Origin: Berghia stephanieae
Taxonomy: Eukaryota > Mollusca > Gastropoda > Nudibranchia > Aeolidiidae
NCBI GenBank assembly: GCA_034508935.3
Contig: CM067448.1
Coordinates: 49,363,120-49,427,119 of the forward strand
Direction of reading: 5' to 3'
Length of the DNA stretch: 64,000 nt
Shown: in pieces, positions 47,827 to 57,560 of the stretch
How positions within the stretch are numbered: position 1 is the stretch's first letter
How the letters are laid out: every line of letters starts with the position of its first letter
The notes under the pieces: generated by a model
The model's input: the letters and a program-made list of their open reading frames with translations, nothing else
Databases searched by the model: none
What the model was told of the DNA's origin: nothing
Translations under genes and position numbers: made by a program

Positions 47827-48838
47827 AAACGGGTTTTCTGGGTGGGGTTCCTGACCTCCCAGAGTGGACAGGGGGGTACATACTGCTGTCATCTGCATTT
47901 TTTGCCAAATTGGGACCTAAAATTTGCCAAAAATACCCCCCAAATTTGCCAAGAGATTTGCCAAAAAGACCAAAATTTGCCGAGGAGGACTAAGCGTTTC
48001 AGTAAAAATTAACACGTGATACCGAAAAAATATATATAAAGGACAATTTATTACATTTAAGGAGGCTACATTTATTAATTTACAAAATAGTGTTGTTACA
48101 AAGATTTTAAAGGATCATTATCCGTAGAGAGTAGCTTCCCTTGGTTTGGGCCCAGGCAAAGCTGCAACATTTCTCATGTTTCGCACTTTTTTTTCCATTG
48201 TTTTGTTCTCGCTTCTTTTTTTTTCCCCAAAATTTGCCACGTGATTTGCCAATCTTCCCAAAATTTGCCACGATTTGCCAATTTTGGGAAATTTGCCAAA
48301 ATTTGCGGATCGCTGATATTTGCGGCCGCAAAAAATGCAGATGACAGATACTGTGTCTTCTATCCCCTTATATCTGTTTTCCAACATGCTTTCTCGGAAT
48401 GACATTACTTGGTTTTGTCCTGGCACTGGCCGGAATCCTAGCTGGGAGGGAAACAGTCAAATGCATAGTTATTGTTTTGGGAGATGATATTTTTTTCCTT
48501 GTAAATCATCTCTCTGTTATGTATTATTATTATTATATTTTTTGTTTTGAATTTATAATGTGAGCATTTGATTGTATTCCTCTTAGTGGGGACCTGTGCT
48601 TGCATCGGGATGAGACTTTTAGGTGATCTCAAACTAAGTACATTGGGGTATGCTCTTGGAATCTACATATGGTCCCTATTTGTTCCCAGTTCCCCTTTGT
48701 CTTACTTTCTCTTGGGTGCTTTAATTGTAATTCTAGAACTTTTTACTATCCCAATTTCTTCCTTTTTACTGGCGCTGATATGACCTTAATGTGTTGCAAG
48801 TGCCGTAAACCCTTTAAAAACAAACAAAAACAGGTTTT
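47827..48838 (+). repeat. SINE family A, copy 11, in spacer 8/9, interrupted by a TIR element
   Basis: Same insertion site as copy 10 (start 47838, end 48827, right flank AAACAGGTTTT). It is split at 47886-48347 by a miniature TIR element. The shared site shows that the SINE inserted before the spacers were duplicated. Confidence 0.88.
47880..48353. mobile_element. 462-bp miniature TIR element with 6-bp duplication
   Basis: A perfect 20-bp inverted repeat, CTGTCATCTGCATTTTTTGC, bounds 47886-48347. ATACTG is duplicated on both sides (47880-47885 and 48348-48353), as shown by the uninterrupted sister SINE, which has it once. Both subterminal regions are built from repeats of TTTGCCAA. No transposase is encoded. 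Confidence 0.92.
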
Positions 48839-49347
48839 ACGTTAAAGCTATTAGAACCAATTGTAATGATCTGCATTTTCTTGTACGGTAGCAATGAAGG
48901 GTGTTCATCTGGCTCAATCTATAGATAACCAAGCATCTCTTCACTCTTCTGTGACCTCTGAATCTACCACTCGTCTTCAAATTGTTCTTTCTCTCATCAT
49001 CTTCTTTTCCGAGTTTGACTGCATGGTTCAGGGTATTGTATTAGTGTTAATGTCCCATTCTCCTTCTCTTGTCAGTTGCCGTTATGTCTTAACAAAAAGA
49101 TTTTATATAAGGATGCTCATGATTGTTGTGTTGGGTTTGGAAGTTTTTCATTTTACCTTACTAGAGAATGTATTGGAATTTTATTCAGCTTGGAATTCAG
49201 TGTCAGGTCACATCTTATCGCTAAGATAATTGGGATGTTTATTCTCTTTATGTTTGAAAACTAACGACCCAGTTTCTCATTTTGATTCGTTTAAAAAGAT
49301 TCTTTAACGTCACTGATTTATTTTGCTCATTTAATTTAATTTACCAG

Positions 49348-50366
49348 TTGGCCTTCTTCAAATGAAATTTCCAACTTTGCACGACAGCTCGCCTCCCAAT
49401 TCTAAAGAGGGAGAAATGAACATAGGCAATGAGAATGGAATGGATGGAGGGCACGATGATGAAGTGCTTGATAACAACAATGGTATTTCTTTGGTTTATG
49501 TCTCTTTACACGATGATAAAGAGTCAAATGAGGAGAGTAATGTTGAAGTTGGGGGCAGCAATAAGAGAAAAAAATCATCAAGGAGAAAAAATACATCAAG
49601 TCTGGAAAAGAAAATAGCTTGCCAATATTGTGAAAAGAAATTTCTTACACAGAAGTCTGCTTACCTTCAGGCTTGTTACACGCATAAAGTTAAAGTTAAA
49701 CGTTGTGTTCAATGTAAGGTTTGTGGCTTAAAACTGAAATCAAAGTCTAATTTGGAAGAGCACATGTTGAAACACTTGGATGAAAAAAAATATCAGTGTA
49801 ATATCTGTGGTGCAAGAGTCCGATATAAGACCAGCTTAAGGAAACATATGATAACACAACACAGCGACAAGAGGCCTTATAAATGTTCAGTGTGTGGCAA
49901 AGGTTTTAAACTAAACTTTGTGAAAATCGTACATGAGAGAAAGAAATCCTGTGTTAGGACAAAGAAAGGATGGTGTTTATACAAAGGAGTGGACCAACAG
50001 TATCATTGCAACATGTGTGATAAAACATTTAAAAACATTCCGTCGTTGAAGCGACACATAACATCTCATTCAGATGAAAGACCATTCAAGTGTATTTTAT
50101 GTGGGAAGTCATTTAAAGTAAAGCATGATTTAATGGCACATGAAAAATTTGTACATAGGTCAGACAGACCATTTCGCTGTTCTTTATGTCCTTTAACTTT
50201 TAAATCGAATTACTGTTTAAAAGCTCATCAGGTCGTTCATGCTGAATATGAACACTTTAAATGTAATGTTTGTGACAAAAGTTTTAAGTGGTTGAGAAGC
50301 CTACAAAAACATCGGACAATTCATGAAAGACAAAATTCTAACATCATTGGAAGTGATGAAAGGTGA
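49348..50366 (+). CDS. Zinc-finger terminal exon, unit 9 (open, finger 1 altered)
   Basis: Open from the acceptor to TGA at 50364. The first exon bases are TTGG instead of ATGG, so a G-ending donor would give Val instead of Asp. Finger 1 reads AYLQACYTH, with the first His replaced by Gln, and is followed by a duplicated KVKVK. Contact residues: finger 2 KSNLEEH, finger 4 LNFVKIVH, finger 6 VKHDLMAH, finger 7 SNYCLKAH, finger 8 WLRSLQKH. The C-terminus is short (NIIGSDER). Confidence 0.83.
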
Positions 50367-50514
50367 TGGGAGTCAGGATTTAGCAACGATGACAAGGGAG
50401 AACACTCTGTAATGCAAGGGCTGACCGTGGAGAGTTACAGAAACAAATTTTACATTTAAGCTATCAAAACTAATTATATTGATCTGCATTTCCCTGTATG
50501 GTAGTAGTGAAGGG

Positions 50515-50763
50515 TGTTCATGTGTTCTAGTGGTAATTTAAAATGTCATCAGTTAGTTCACACTGGAAAGTGACAATTTGAAATGTGATGTGTCTGACAA
50601 AAGATTTAAGTGGTTGAGAAGTCTACAAAAACATCTTTCGATTCATGAAAGACAAAATCCTAACAGTTCATTGGAGTTGATGAAACGTGATGAGTGTCAG
50701 GATTTTGGAACGATGTCTGATTTAAAAGATATAATAAAACGTGGAAAGGGATGCCCGTGTTAA
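50515..50763 (+). pseudogene. Zinc-finger exon fragment (unit 10, fingers 7-8 only)
   Basis: After part of finger 7 (NLKCHQLVHTGK), a piece of finger 8 (CDVSDKRFKWLRSLQKHLSI) and its tail are present. The second Cys of the finger is Ser. There is no acceptor or N-terminal part. Confidence 0.7.
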
Positions 50764-50944
50764 TGATCGTTGCTTTTGTCAGTATGGAGGATTTCATTTG
50801 AAATTTACTAGACAAGAAAATGTATTGGATCTTATTCAGTGCAGGATTCGGAGCTGGACCTATTTTATTGCCTAATGGTTGGCATGTTTTTGTTAGTAGG
50901 ATTGAAATATCGTGATCTAGTTTCTCATTTTCCTCTTTTTACTC

Positions 50945-50975
50945 CCCCCCCCCCCCCCCCCCCAAAAAAAAAAAA
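50945..50975. repeat. Poly-C then poly-A tract
   Basis: About 20 C followed by 12 A in the intron end upstream of unit 11. Confidence 0.9.
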
Positions 50976-51026
50976 GAATTATTTAAATCTGCTGATTTAT
51001 TTTGCTCATTTCATTTAATTCACCAG

Positions 51027-52030
51027 ATGGCCTTCTTGAAATGAAATTTCCAACTAGCTTTGCACGACATCTCACATCCCAATTCTAAAGAGGCAGAAAT
51101 GAACATAGGCAATGAGAATGGAATGGGTGGAGGAGAGCTCAATGAGGTGTATAATGAAATGGATGATAACAATAATGAGTCAAATGACAAGAATATTGTT
51201 GACGTTGAGGACACAGATAAACGTGAAGAGCCATCAAATCTGGAAAATGATATTGAAAATGAACAGAGTCTGGAAAAGGGCAATAATTGCCTACATTATG
51301 GAAGGATGTTTATCACTCTGAGGTCTCTTAAGCTTCACTCTTGGTTTAACCGTAACATTTTGATGTCTTTTCAGTGTAAAGTTTGTGGCCATAGAGTCAA
51401 ATCTAGGACAGAACTTGAACAGCACATGCTGAGGCACTCAGATGAAAAAAACATATCAGTGTAATGTCTGTGCTGTGGTGTCACAGTGAAGTATCTTGCT
51501 AGCTTGAGGAAACATATGATAATAATGCACAGCGACAAGATGCCTCTTAAATGTTCGAGGATTTAAACGGAAAGATACGAAAAAGGCTCACGAAAGGAAT
51601 TGTTCATTGAAAAGGGTTTGATACAAAAGGCAGGGCCAGAAGTATCATTGTGAGGTCTGTGGTGATACATTCTGTAGTCACCATGTGTTCAGGTGGCATT
51701 TAAAAACGCATTCATATGAAAAGCCCTTTCTGTGTAATGTGTGTGAAAAGGCATTCAAATTGCAAGCCGATTTGTATAACCATAAAAGATTTGTTCACAC
51801 ACAGTTATACCAGTGCTCTTTGTGTCTGTCTTTTAAAGTTTAAAACCAGTATTGTGTTAAAATTTCATTAGGTAGCACACGCTGAAATAGGAAGATTTAC
51901 TTGTGATGTCTCTGGGAAAAATTAAAGCGGTTAAGTCTACGGAGCCATGGAGCAATTCATGAAAAACGATATCAATATCTTAATACTAACAGTTCATTGG
52001 AGTTGGTCAGGATGTAGAAATGACAACAAG
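51027..52030 (+). pseudogene. Zinc-finger terminal exon, unit 11 (heavily decayed)
   Basis: It starts after the acceptor ttaattcaccag with DGLLEMKFPT, and an extra AGCT then shifts the frame. The 51060-51464 frame holds the acidic segment and finger 2 (CKVCGHRVKSRTELEQHMLR). Later finger pieces (for example a finger 6 with CNVCEKAFKLQADLYNH near 51736) are in other frames. Several stops and frame changes make a normal product impossible. Confidence 0.75.
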
Positions 52031-52578
52031 GGAGAACACTGTCATGCAAGGGTTGACCGTGGAGGGAAAAACAAACAGGCTTTACATTTGTGCGATCAGA
52101 ACCAATTGTAATGATCTGTGTTTGCCTGTATGGTAGCAATGAAGAGTGTTCATCTGTCTCAATCTGCAGATAACCAAGCATCGCTTGCCCTCATTTTGTT
52201 ACTTCTGTATCTACCAGTCATCTTCAAATTGGTCTTTCTCTCGTCTTCCTCTTCTTTTCCCATGTTGAATGTGGGGTTGAAGACATTGTCTTTTTGTTGA
52301 TGTTCCCTTACTCTACCGAAGAATTACAAAGTTTCTCGTCTTAATGATCCTTGTTGTGCTGACTATGAAGGTTTTTATTTGAAAGTTTACTGAAGTCGAA
52401 AATAGATTATATCTTATTTAGTGTACGATTCAGAGCTTTATTGCAAATTAATTTAGGATATTTATGGTTTTTCTTGTTTGAAATAAAACAACCAAGTGTC
52501 TCGCTTTTAAACTTTTCTCTTTTTTCTATTTATCTTATTTCTGCTGATTTATTTTGCTCATTTCATTTAATTCACCAG
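52031..52578. other. Spacer of the type III units
   Basis: Similar to 54060-54604, containing CAATGAAGAGTGTTCATCTG and TTGTTGATGTTCCCTTACTC. It ends in the acceptor ttaattcaccag. No coding exon seen. Confidence 0.6.
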
Positions 52579-53580
52579 ATGGCCTTCTTCAAATGCAATT
52601 TCCAACTTTGCACGACAGCTCACCTCCCAATTCTAAAGAGGCAGACATGAACATAGGCATTGAGAATGGAATGGATGGAGGACACGATGATGAAATGCTT
52701 GATAACAACAATGGTCTTTCTTTGGTTTATGTTTCATTACACGATGGAGGCAGCAATAAGAGAAAAAAATCAAGGAGAAAAAAACATCAAGTCTGGAAAA
52801 GAAAATAGCTTGTCAATATTGTGAAAAGAAATTTCTCACACAGAAGTCTGTTCACCTTCACACTAGTTACACGCATAAGATCAAACGTATTTTGCATTGT
52901 AAAATTTGTGGCAGAAAACAAAAAAATAATTTTACTCTAGAACAACACATGTTGATGCACTCGGATGAAAGAAGATATCAATGTAATATCTGTGGTGCCA
53001 GAGTTAAATACGAAACTAGCTTAAAGAAACATATGAAAATAATACACAGTGATGAGAGGCCGTATAAATGTTCAATGTGTGGCAAAGCTTTTAAACAAAA
53101 CTTTGCGAAAAAGGATCATGAGAGGAGGAAAAACTGTTTGTTGGCAAAGTGGAGAAGATCTCAATACGGAGGACTAGACCAACAGCGTCGTTGTGGAGTC
53201 TGTGGCAAAGAATTCAGACTTTATTCTATGTTGACGAAGCATTTAGTCACACATTCAAATGAAAAACCCTTCAAGTGTGAGGTGTGTGGGAAGGCATTTA
53301 AAACTAAAGCCCAATCGAATAGACATTCAAAAAATGTTCATACAGAAGTTAGAGCATACCAATGCTCTTTGTGTCCTTAAAGTTTAAAGTGAAATATAGT
53401 TTAAATGCTCATCAAATAGTACATGCAGACAAATGGGATTTTAAATGTGACATTTGTGACAAAGCATTTAAATGGCCTAGAAGTCTGCGAAAACATCGAG
53501 TTCTTCACGATAGAAAGGACGTTGGCTCATCAGTTCAAACAGATAAAGAAATGACGGTGGAAGTGGAAGGCAGATTATAG
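52579..53580 (+). pseudogene. Zinc-finger terminal exon, unit 12 (two frame changes)
   Basis: The first frame stops at 52808 after a one-base loss in the A-rich linker; fingers then run open from about 52809 to 53380. A missing T (GTCCTTAAAG versus GTCCTTTAAAG) shifts the frame before finger 7. Contact residues differ strongly from type II: finger 2 NNFTLEQH, finger 5 LYSMLTKH, finger 6 TKAQSNRH, finger 8 WPRSLRKH. Tail SSVQTDKEMTVEVEG. Confidence 0.72.
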
Positions 53581-53623
53581 ACAGAAACAAATGCTTTTGA
53601 AGCGCCTGATGAACACAATGGAA

Positions 53624-53812
53624 TGACTGGATGGGTCTTCTGTCCTTTCATGGCATTCAGGGAGGTCACTTTTGCTGCGTCTTCTATCTCCTATACATCT
53701 CTTTTCCCTTTCCATGTTGCTCTTTAACTTTTTGTTCTTGATTGAGTTCCCTGCTGGTCCTCACCTTGATTCTTAATTGAGAGGAAACTGTCAAATGCAT
53801 AGTTAGTTGTTC
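53624..53812 (+). repeat. SINE family A, copy 12 (5' part)
   Basis: Starts ACTGGATGGGTCTTCTGTCC; the same junction with the unit tail recurs at 55690, so it was duplicated together with the zinc-finger unit. Confidence 0.7.
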
Positions 53813-54050
53813 TTTATGTCCTTTATATTTTAAATCCAATTCGACTTTAAATGCTCATCAGTTAGTTTATGTTGAAAAGGGAAATTTGAATGTGATAGTT
53901 GTGACAAAAAGTTTAAGTGGTTGAAAGGTCTTCAAAAACATTGATCGATTCACGAAAAACGATATCAATATCTTAATACTAACAGTTCATTGGAGTTGAT
54001 GACACATTATGGGTGTCAGGATGTAGAAATGACAACAAGGGAGAACACTC
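53813..54050 (+). pseudogene. Zinc-finger exon fragment (unit 13, fingers 7-8 only)
   Basis: Pieces of finger 7 (CSLCPLYFKSNSTLNAHQ) and finger 8 (DKKFKWLKGLQKH) with a stop and a frame change. It directly abuts the truncated SINE. Confidence 0.65.
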
Positions 54051-54604
54051 TGCTGTAATGCAAGAGTTGACCGTGGAGGGAAACACAAACAGGTTTTACA
54101 TTTGTGCTATCAGAACCAATTGTAATGATCTGTGTTTGCCTGTATGGTAGCAATGAAGAGTGTTCATCTGTCTCAATCTGTAGATAAGAAAGCATCGCTT
54201 GCCCTCATTTTGTTACTTCTGTATCTACCAGTCATCTTCAAATTGGTCTTTTTCTCGTCTTCTTCTTCTCTTCCCATGTTGAATGTGGGGTTGAAGACTT
54301 GGTCTTTTTGTTGATGTTCCCTTACTCTACCGAAGACTTACAAAGATTCTCGTCTTAATGATCCTTGTTGTGTTGAGTATGGAGGTTTTTATTTGAAATT
54401 TTACTAAAGTAGAAAATATATTAGATCTTATTTATGGTAGGATTCTGAGCGGGACTAAATTTATTGTGAAATAATTTGGATGTTTATGGCTTTTGTGGTT
54501 TGAAATAAAACAACCAAGTGTCTCACTTTCAAACTTTTCTCTTTTGTTAGTTTTATTTTCTTAACTCTGCTGATTTATTTTGCTCATTTCATTTAATTCA
54601 CCAG

Positions 54605-55641
54605 ATGGCCTTCTTCAAATGAATTTTCCAACTTTGCACGACAGCTCAGCTCCCAATTCTAAAGAGGCAGACATGAACATAGGCAATGAGAATGGAATGG
54701 ATGGAGGGCTCGATGATGATAATTATGAAATGCTCGATAACAACAATGCTCTTTCTTTGGTTTATGTTTCATTACGCGATGATAAAGAGTCAAAAAATGT
54801 TGAAGTTGAGGGCATCATTGAGAGAAAAAAATTATCAAAGAGAAAAAAATTAAGTCTGGAAAAGAAAATAGCTTGTCAATATTGTGAAAAGAAATTTCTC
54901 ACACAGAAGTCTGCTGACCTTCACGCTTGTTACATTCATAAAATTAAAAACATTTTGCATTGTGAATTTTGTGGCAAAGAAGAAAAATGTAATGCGGCTC
55001 TAGAACAACACATGTTGATGCACTCGGATGAAAGAAGATATCAGTGTAACATCTGTGGTGTCAGACTTAGATATCAGGCTACATTTAACAAACATATGAA
55101 AATAACGCACAGCGACAACAGGCCATATAAATGTTCAATGTGTGGCAAAGGTTTTAAACAAAATTATGTGAAAATGCTGCACGAGAGGAGGAAAAGCTGT
55201 TCGTTGGCAAAGCATGGAAGCTCTCAATACAAAGGACTAGACCAACAGTACCATTGTGGAGTCTGTGGCAAAGCATTCAGACGAGGTTTTTTGTTGAAGA
55301 GGCATTTAGTCTCACATTCAAATGAAAAACCCTTCAAGTGTGAGGTGTGTGGTAACGCATTTAAAATGAAAGCTGGATTGATTGCACATCTAAATTATGC
55401 TCATACAGAAGTCAGACCATACCAATGTTCATTGTGTCCTTTAAAGTTTAAACTGAAATCGACTTTAACTGGTCATCAAATAGTACATGGGGATAAAGAA
55501 GATTTTAAATGTGACATTTGTGACAAAACATTTAAATGGCCAAAAAGTCTGCGAAAACATCGAGTTCTTCACGATAGAAAGGACGTTGACTCGTCAGTTC
55601 AAACAGATAAAGAGATGACGGTGGAAGTGAAAGGCAGCTGA
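54605..55641 (+). CDS. Zinc-finger terminal exon, unit 14 (open, type III)
   Basis: Open from the acceptor ttaattcaccag to TGA at 55639. The N-terminal segment is DGLLQMNFPTLHDSSAPN, then a Lys-rich linker, then eight fingers with all ligands (finger 4 is C2HC, HERRKSC). Contact residues: finger 2 CNAALEQH, finger 3 YQATFNKH, finger 5 RGFLLKRH, finger 6 MKAGLIAH, finger 7 LKSTLTGH, finger 8 WPKSLRKH. The tail SSVQTDKEMTVEVKGS has a VEVKG word in place of the type II GDESQD tail. Confidence 0.88.
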
Positions 55642-55689
55642 CAGATAGAAACAAATACTTTTGTAGCACCTGAAGAACACAATGGAATG

Positions 55690-56020
55690 ACTGGATGGGG
55701 TCTTCTGTCCTCCCATGGTGGGCAAGGAGGTCACTTTTGCTTTGTTTTTCCTTTTTGTGTTGCTTTCTATCTTTGTTCTGTATTGAGATTGCTCTGTATT
55801 TTCTTGGGTCTTTTGGGTATCCTTAGCAGAGAGGGAAGCGGTCAATGTATACTTGTAGTTGGTTTTATTGAGAGACAATGTTTTTATTCCTTTTAAATTA
55901 TCTCTATGTTATCTCTATTTTAGTTTTAGTTTTGAATACAGTTACTTTGTAAGCTTTAGAATGTGTCCATCAGAGTGGAATCCTTATCTTGTACCTGGAT
56001 GGGACTTTATAAGGTAATGA
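55690..56020 (+). repeat. SINE family A, copy 13 (5' two thirds)
   Basis: Starts ACTGGATGGGGTCTTCTGTC and ends where SINE C begins, in the segment CTGGATGGGACTTTATAAGG. Confidence 0.75.
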
Positions 56021-56250
56021 TGCGGCTATGTGGCCTAGTGGCATGACACTTGCTTTCGGATCAGAAGGTCATGGGATCGAGCCTCGCTCAGCCCATAGTT
56101 GAGTCCTTTGAAAAAGCTCTATACTCACATTCTCTCACCGTACTCGGGTGTAAAATGAGTACCTGGCTGTTAACAGCGTTGTGTCTGTCGAAAAAAAAAG
56201 AAAAAAGAAGTAAAATCACTTAACAGGAGTCATGTCTCGTTCTGCATGTT
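56021..56250 (+). repeat. tRNA-derived SINE, family C, copy 2
   Basis: CGGCTATGTGGCCTAGTGGC, then ACACTTGCTTTCGGATCAGA and GGGATCGAGCC form the tRNA-like head, with the same body as copy 1 (TCTCACCGTACTCGGGTGTA, then ATGAGTACCTGG). Confidence 0.8.
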
Positions 56251-56271
56251 ATTAGCATTGTTAGCTGAAAG

Positions 56272-57109
56272 AAATTAGACTTCTGCGTGGGGTTCCCGAC
56301 CTCCCATAGTGTGCAGGGAGGTAGTCTTCTATCCCCCTGTATTCGTTTTCCAATTGCTTTCTGTCTTTGTCTTGGAATGAGATTACTTAGTTCTGTCCTG
56401 ACCCAGGCCGGAGTCTTTGGCTAAGAGGGAAACAGCCGAATAGGTATAGTTTTGGGAGACATTTTTTTTTCATTGTAAATCATCTCTCTGTTTGTTTTGG
56501 TATTATTTTTTTTTAACATGAATTGTAAACATTTGAGTTTGAGTGTATTCCTCTTAGTTACATTTTGTGCTTGTGTCTGAATGAGACTTTTAGGTGATCT
56601 CAAACTAAGTTCACTGATAGTGTGCTCTTCATGGAATCTACATCTGTTCCCTATTTCAACCATTTCCCCTATGTGTTACTTTTTCCTCATGTCCTTTTCA
56701 TTGTATTCTAGAATGTTTTAACTATCCAATTTTTCTTCATTTTTACTGGCGCTGATATGGCCTAAATGTGTTGCAAGCGCCGTAAAACCCTTAAAAACAA
56801 AACGATAGTGATGTCGTTTCTTCTTCTCTTTACTAGCCTATCCTGCTTCTTTGGTTTGTGATTGTATTTTTGACAGGGGATATTTTTTTTCTCTGTAAAT
56901 CTTCTGCCTGTTTGTTCTTGGTTATTTATAATTTAGCTTATGATATCTTTAGGTTATGATTTTGATTTACATTTGTACTATTTTTGTTAGATTGCTTGTT
57001 TTTTTTTTGTTTCAGCGGTCTCTCATATAACCTCAATTGTGTTGGAAGAGACCTAAAGCAACAAACAAAAGAAAAAAAATTTTTAAAAAAAGAAAAGAAA
57101 ATTAGACTT
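56272..57109 (+). repeat. Composite SINE A + 5'-truncated SINE B within one target duplication
   Basis: Family A occupies 56283 to about 56802 and ends AAACCCTTAAAAACAAAA. It is joined directly to the 3' part of family B (CGATAGTGATGTCG..., to about 57069). The pair and a trailing A-rich stretch are flanked by AAATTAGACTT (56272-56282 and 57099-57109). Confidence 0.75.
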
Positions 57110-57287
57110 TTTAAAAAAAGGAAAAAATAGAGAAAGTGGAAGAATAGTCTTGAAAATAATTTGGGAAAGTCAAACACTACTACATACATATTTGTTCTTG
57201 AAACCATCCAATCAAAATGCTTAGTTTGTAATCATCTGAGTGGGATCCCTTTTGGTCAAGATCCTGTAGTGGTATCAGAATGTTAAC

Positions 57288-57560
57288 ACTGGGTGGGGCC
57301 TATTGGTGTCCCATGTTGGGCAGGGAGGTTCCTTTTTGTTGTGTTTTTGCTGTGTCGTCTTCCTGATCTCCTTTTTTCAGGCTTGCTGTCTCGATTTGAA
57401 CCAGTCCTCTTTGATGTTTTTGCTTTTTCTTCAGTCTTTCAATTGTAAATCTAAAATTATGTTGTTGTTTTAAAACTACCTATCCCATTTTCTTTCTTTT
57501 TATTGGTGCTGGTATGACCTGAAAGAGTCTCTCAAGTGCGGTGAATTCATTGAATACAAA
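57288..57560 (+). repeat. SINE family A, copy 15 (internal deletion)
   Basis: Starts CTGGGTGGGGCCTATTGG and ends in a decayed stem-loop tail near 57560. Confidence 0.6.

Larger units (their letters stand above)
36014..55000 (+). repeat. Tandem array of about 1.5-kb units (exon plus spacer)
   Basis: Each unit has an exon of about 1.05 kb and a spacer of about 0.5 kb. After the stop comes TAATGCAAGGGTTGACCGT (in most copies), a GTTAAAGCTATC word, CAATTGTAATGATCTG, then AATGAAGGGTGTTCATCTG, TCTTCAAATTGTTCTTTCTC, TTGGGTTTGGAAGTTTTTCA, and a conserved intron end: CACTGATTTATTTTGCTC as branch-point region, TTTCATTTAATTTACCAG as acceptor. Spacers of units 2-9 are near-identical by eye and contain no coding exon. 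Extra SINE insertions enlarge the spacers after units 5, 8, 12 and 14. Units 12 and 14 share a different spacer type. Confidence 0.85.

Noticed and set aside
36014-49229. A 73-codon open frame recurring in several spacers (GTG start, with QIVLSLIIFFSEFDCMVQG)
   Set aside because: It recurs because the spacers are duplicated. It is broken in other spacers, has no ATG and shows no sign of constraint beyond the surrounding noncoding bases.
36547-54620. ATGGCC at the start of finger exons as a real start codon
   Set aside because: It opens only a five-codon frame (ATG GCC TTC TTC AAA TGA) out of frame with the fingers, and unit 9 lacks it.
36547-54650. In-frame Met in LLQMKFP as the true translation start of single-exon genes
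   Set aside because: Units 1 and 15 align upstream of that point but lack the Met, and similarity begins exactly at the acceptor, so spliced entry is better supported. It remains possible for individual copies.
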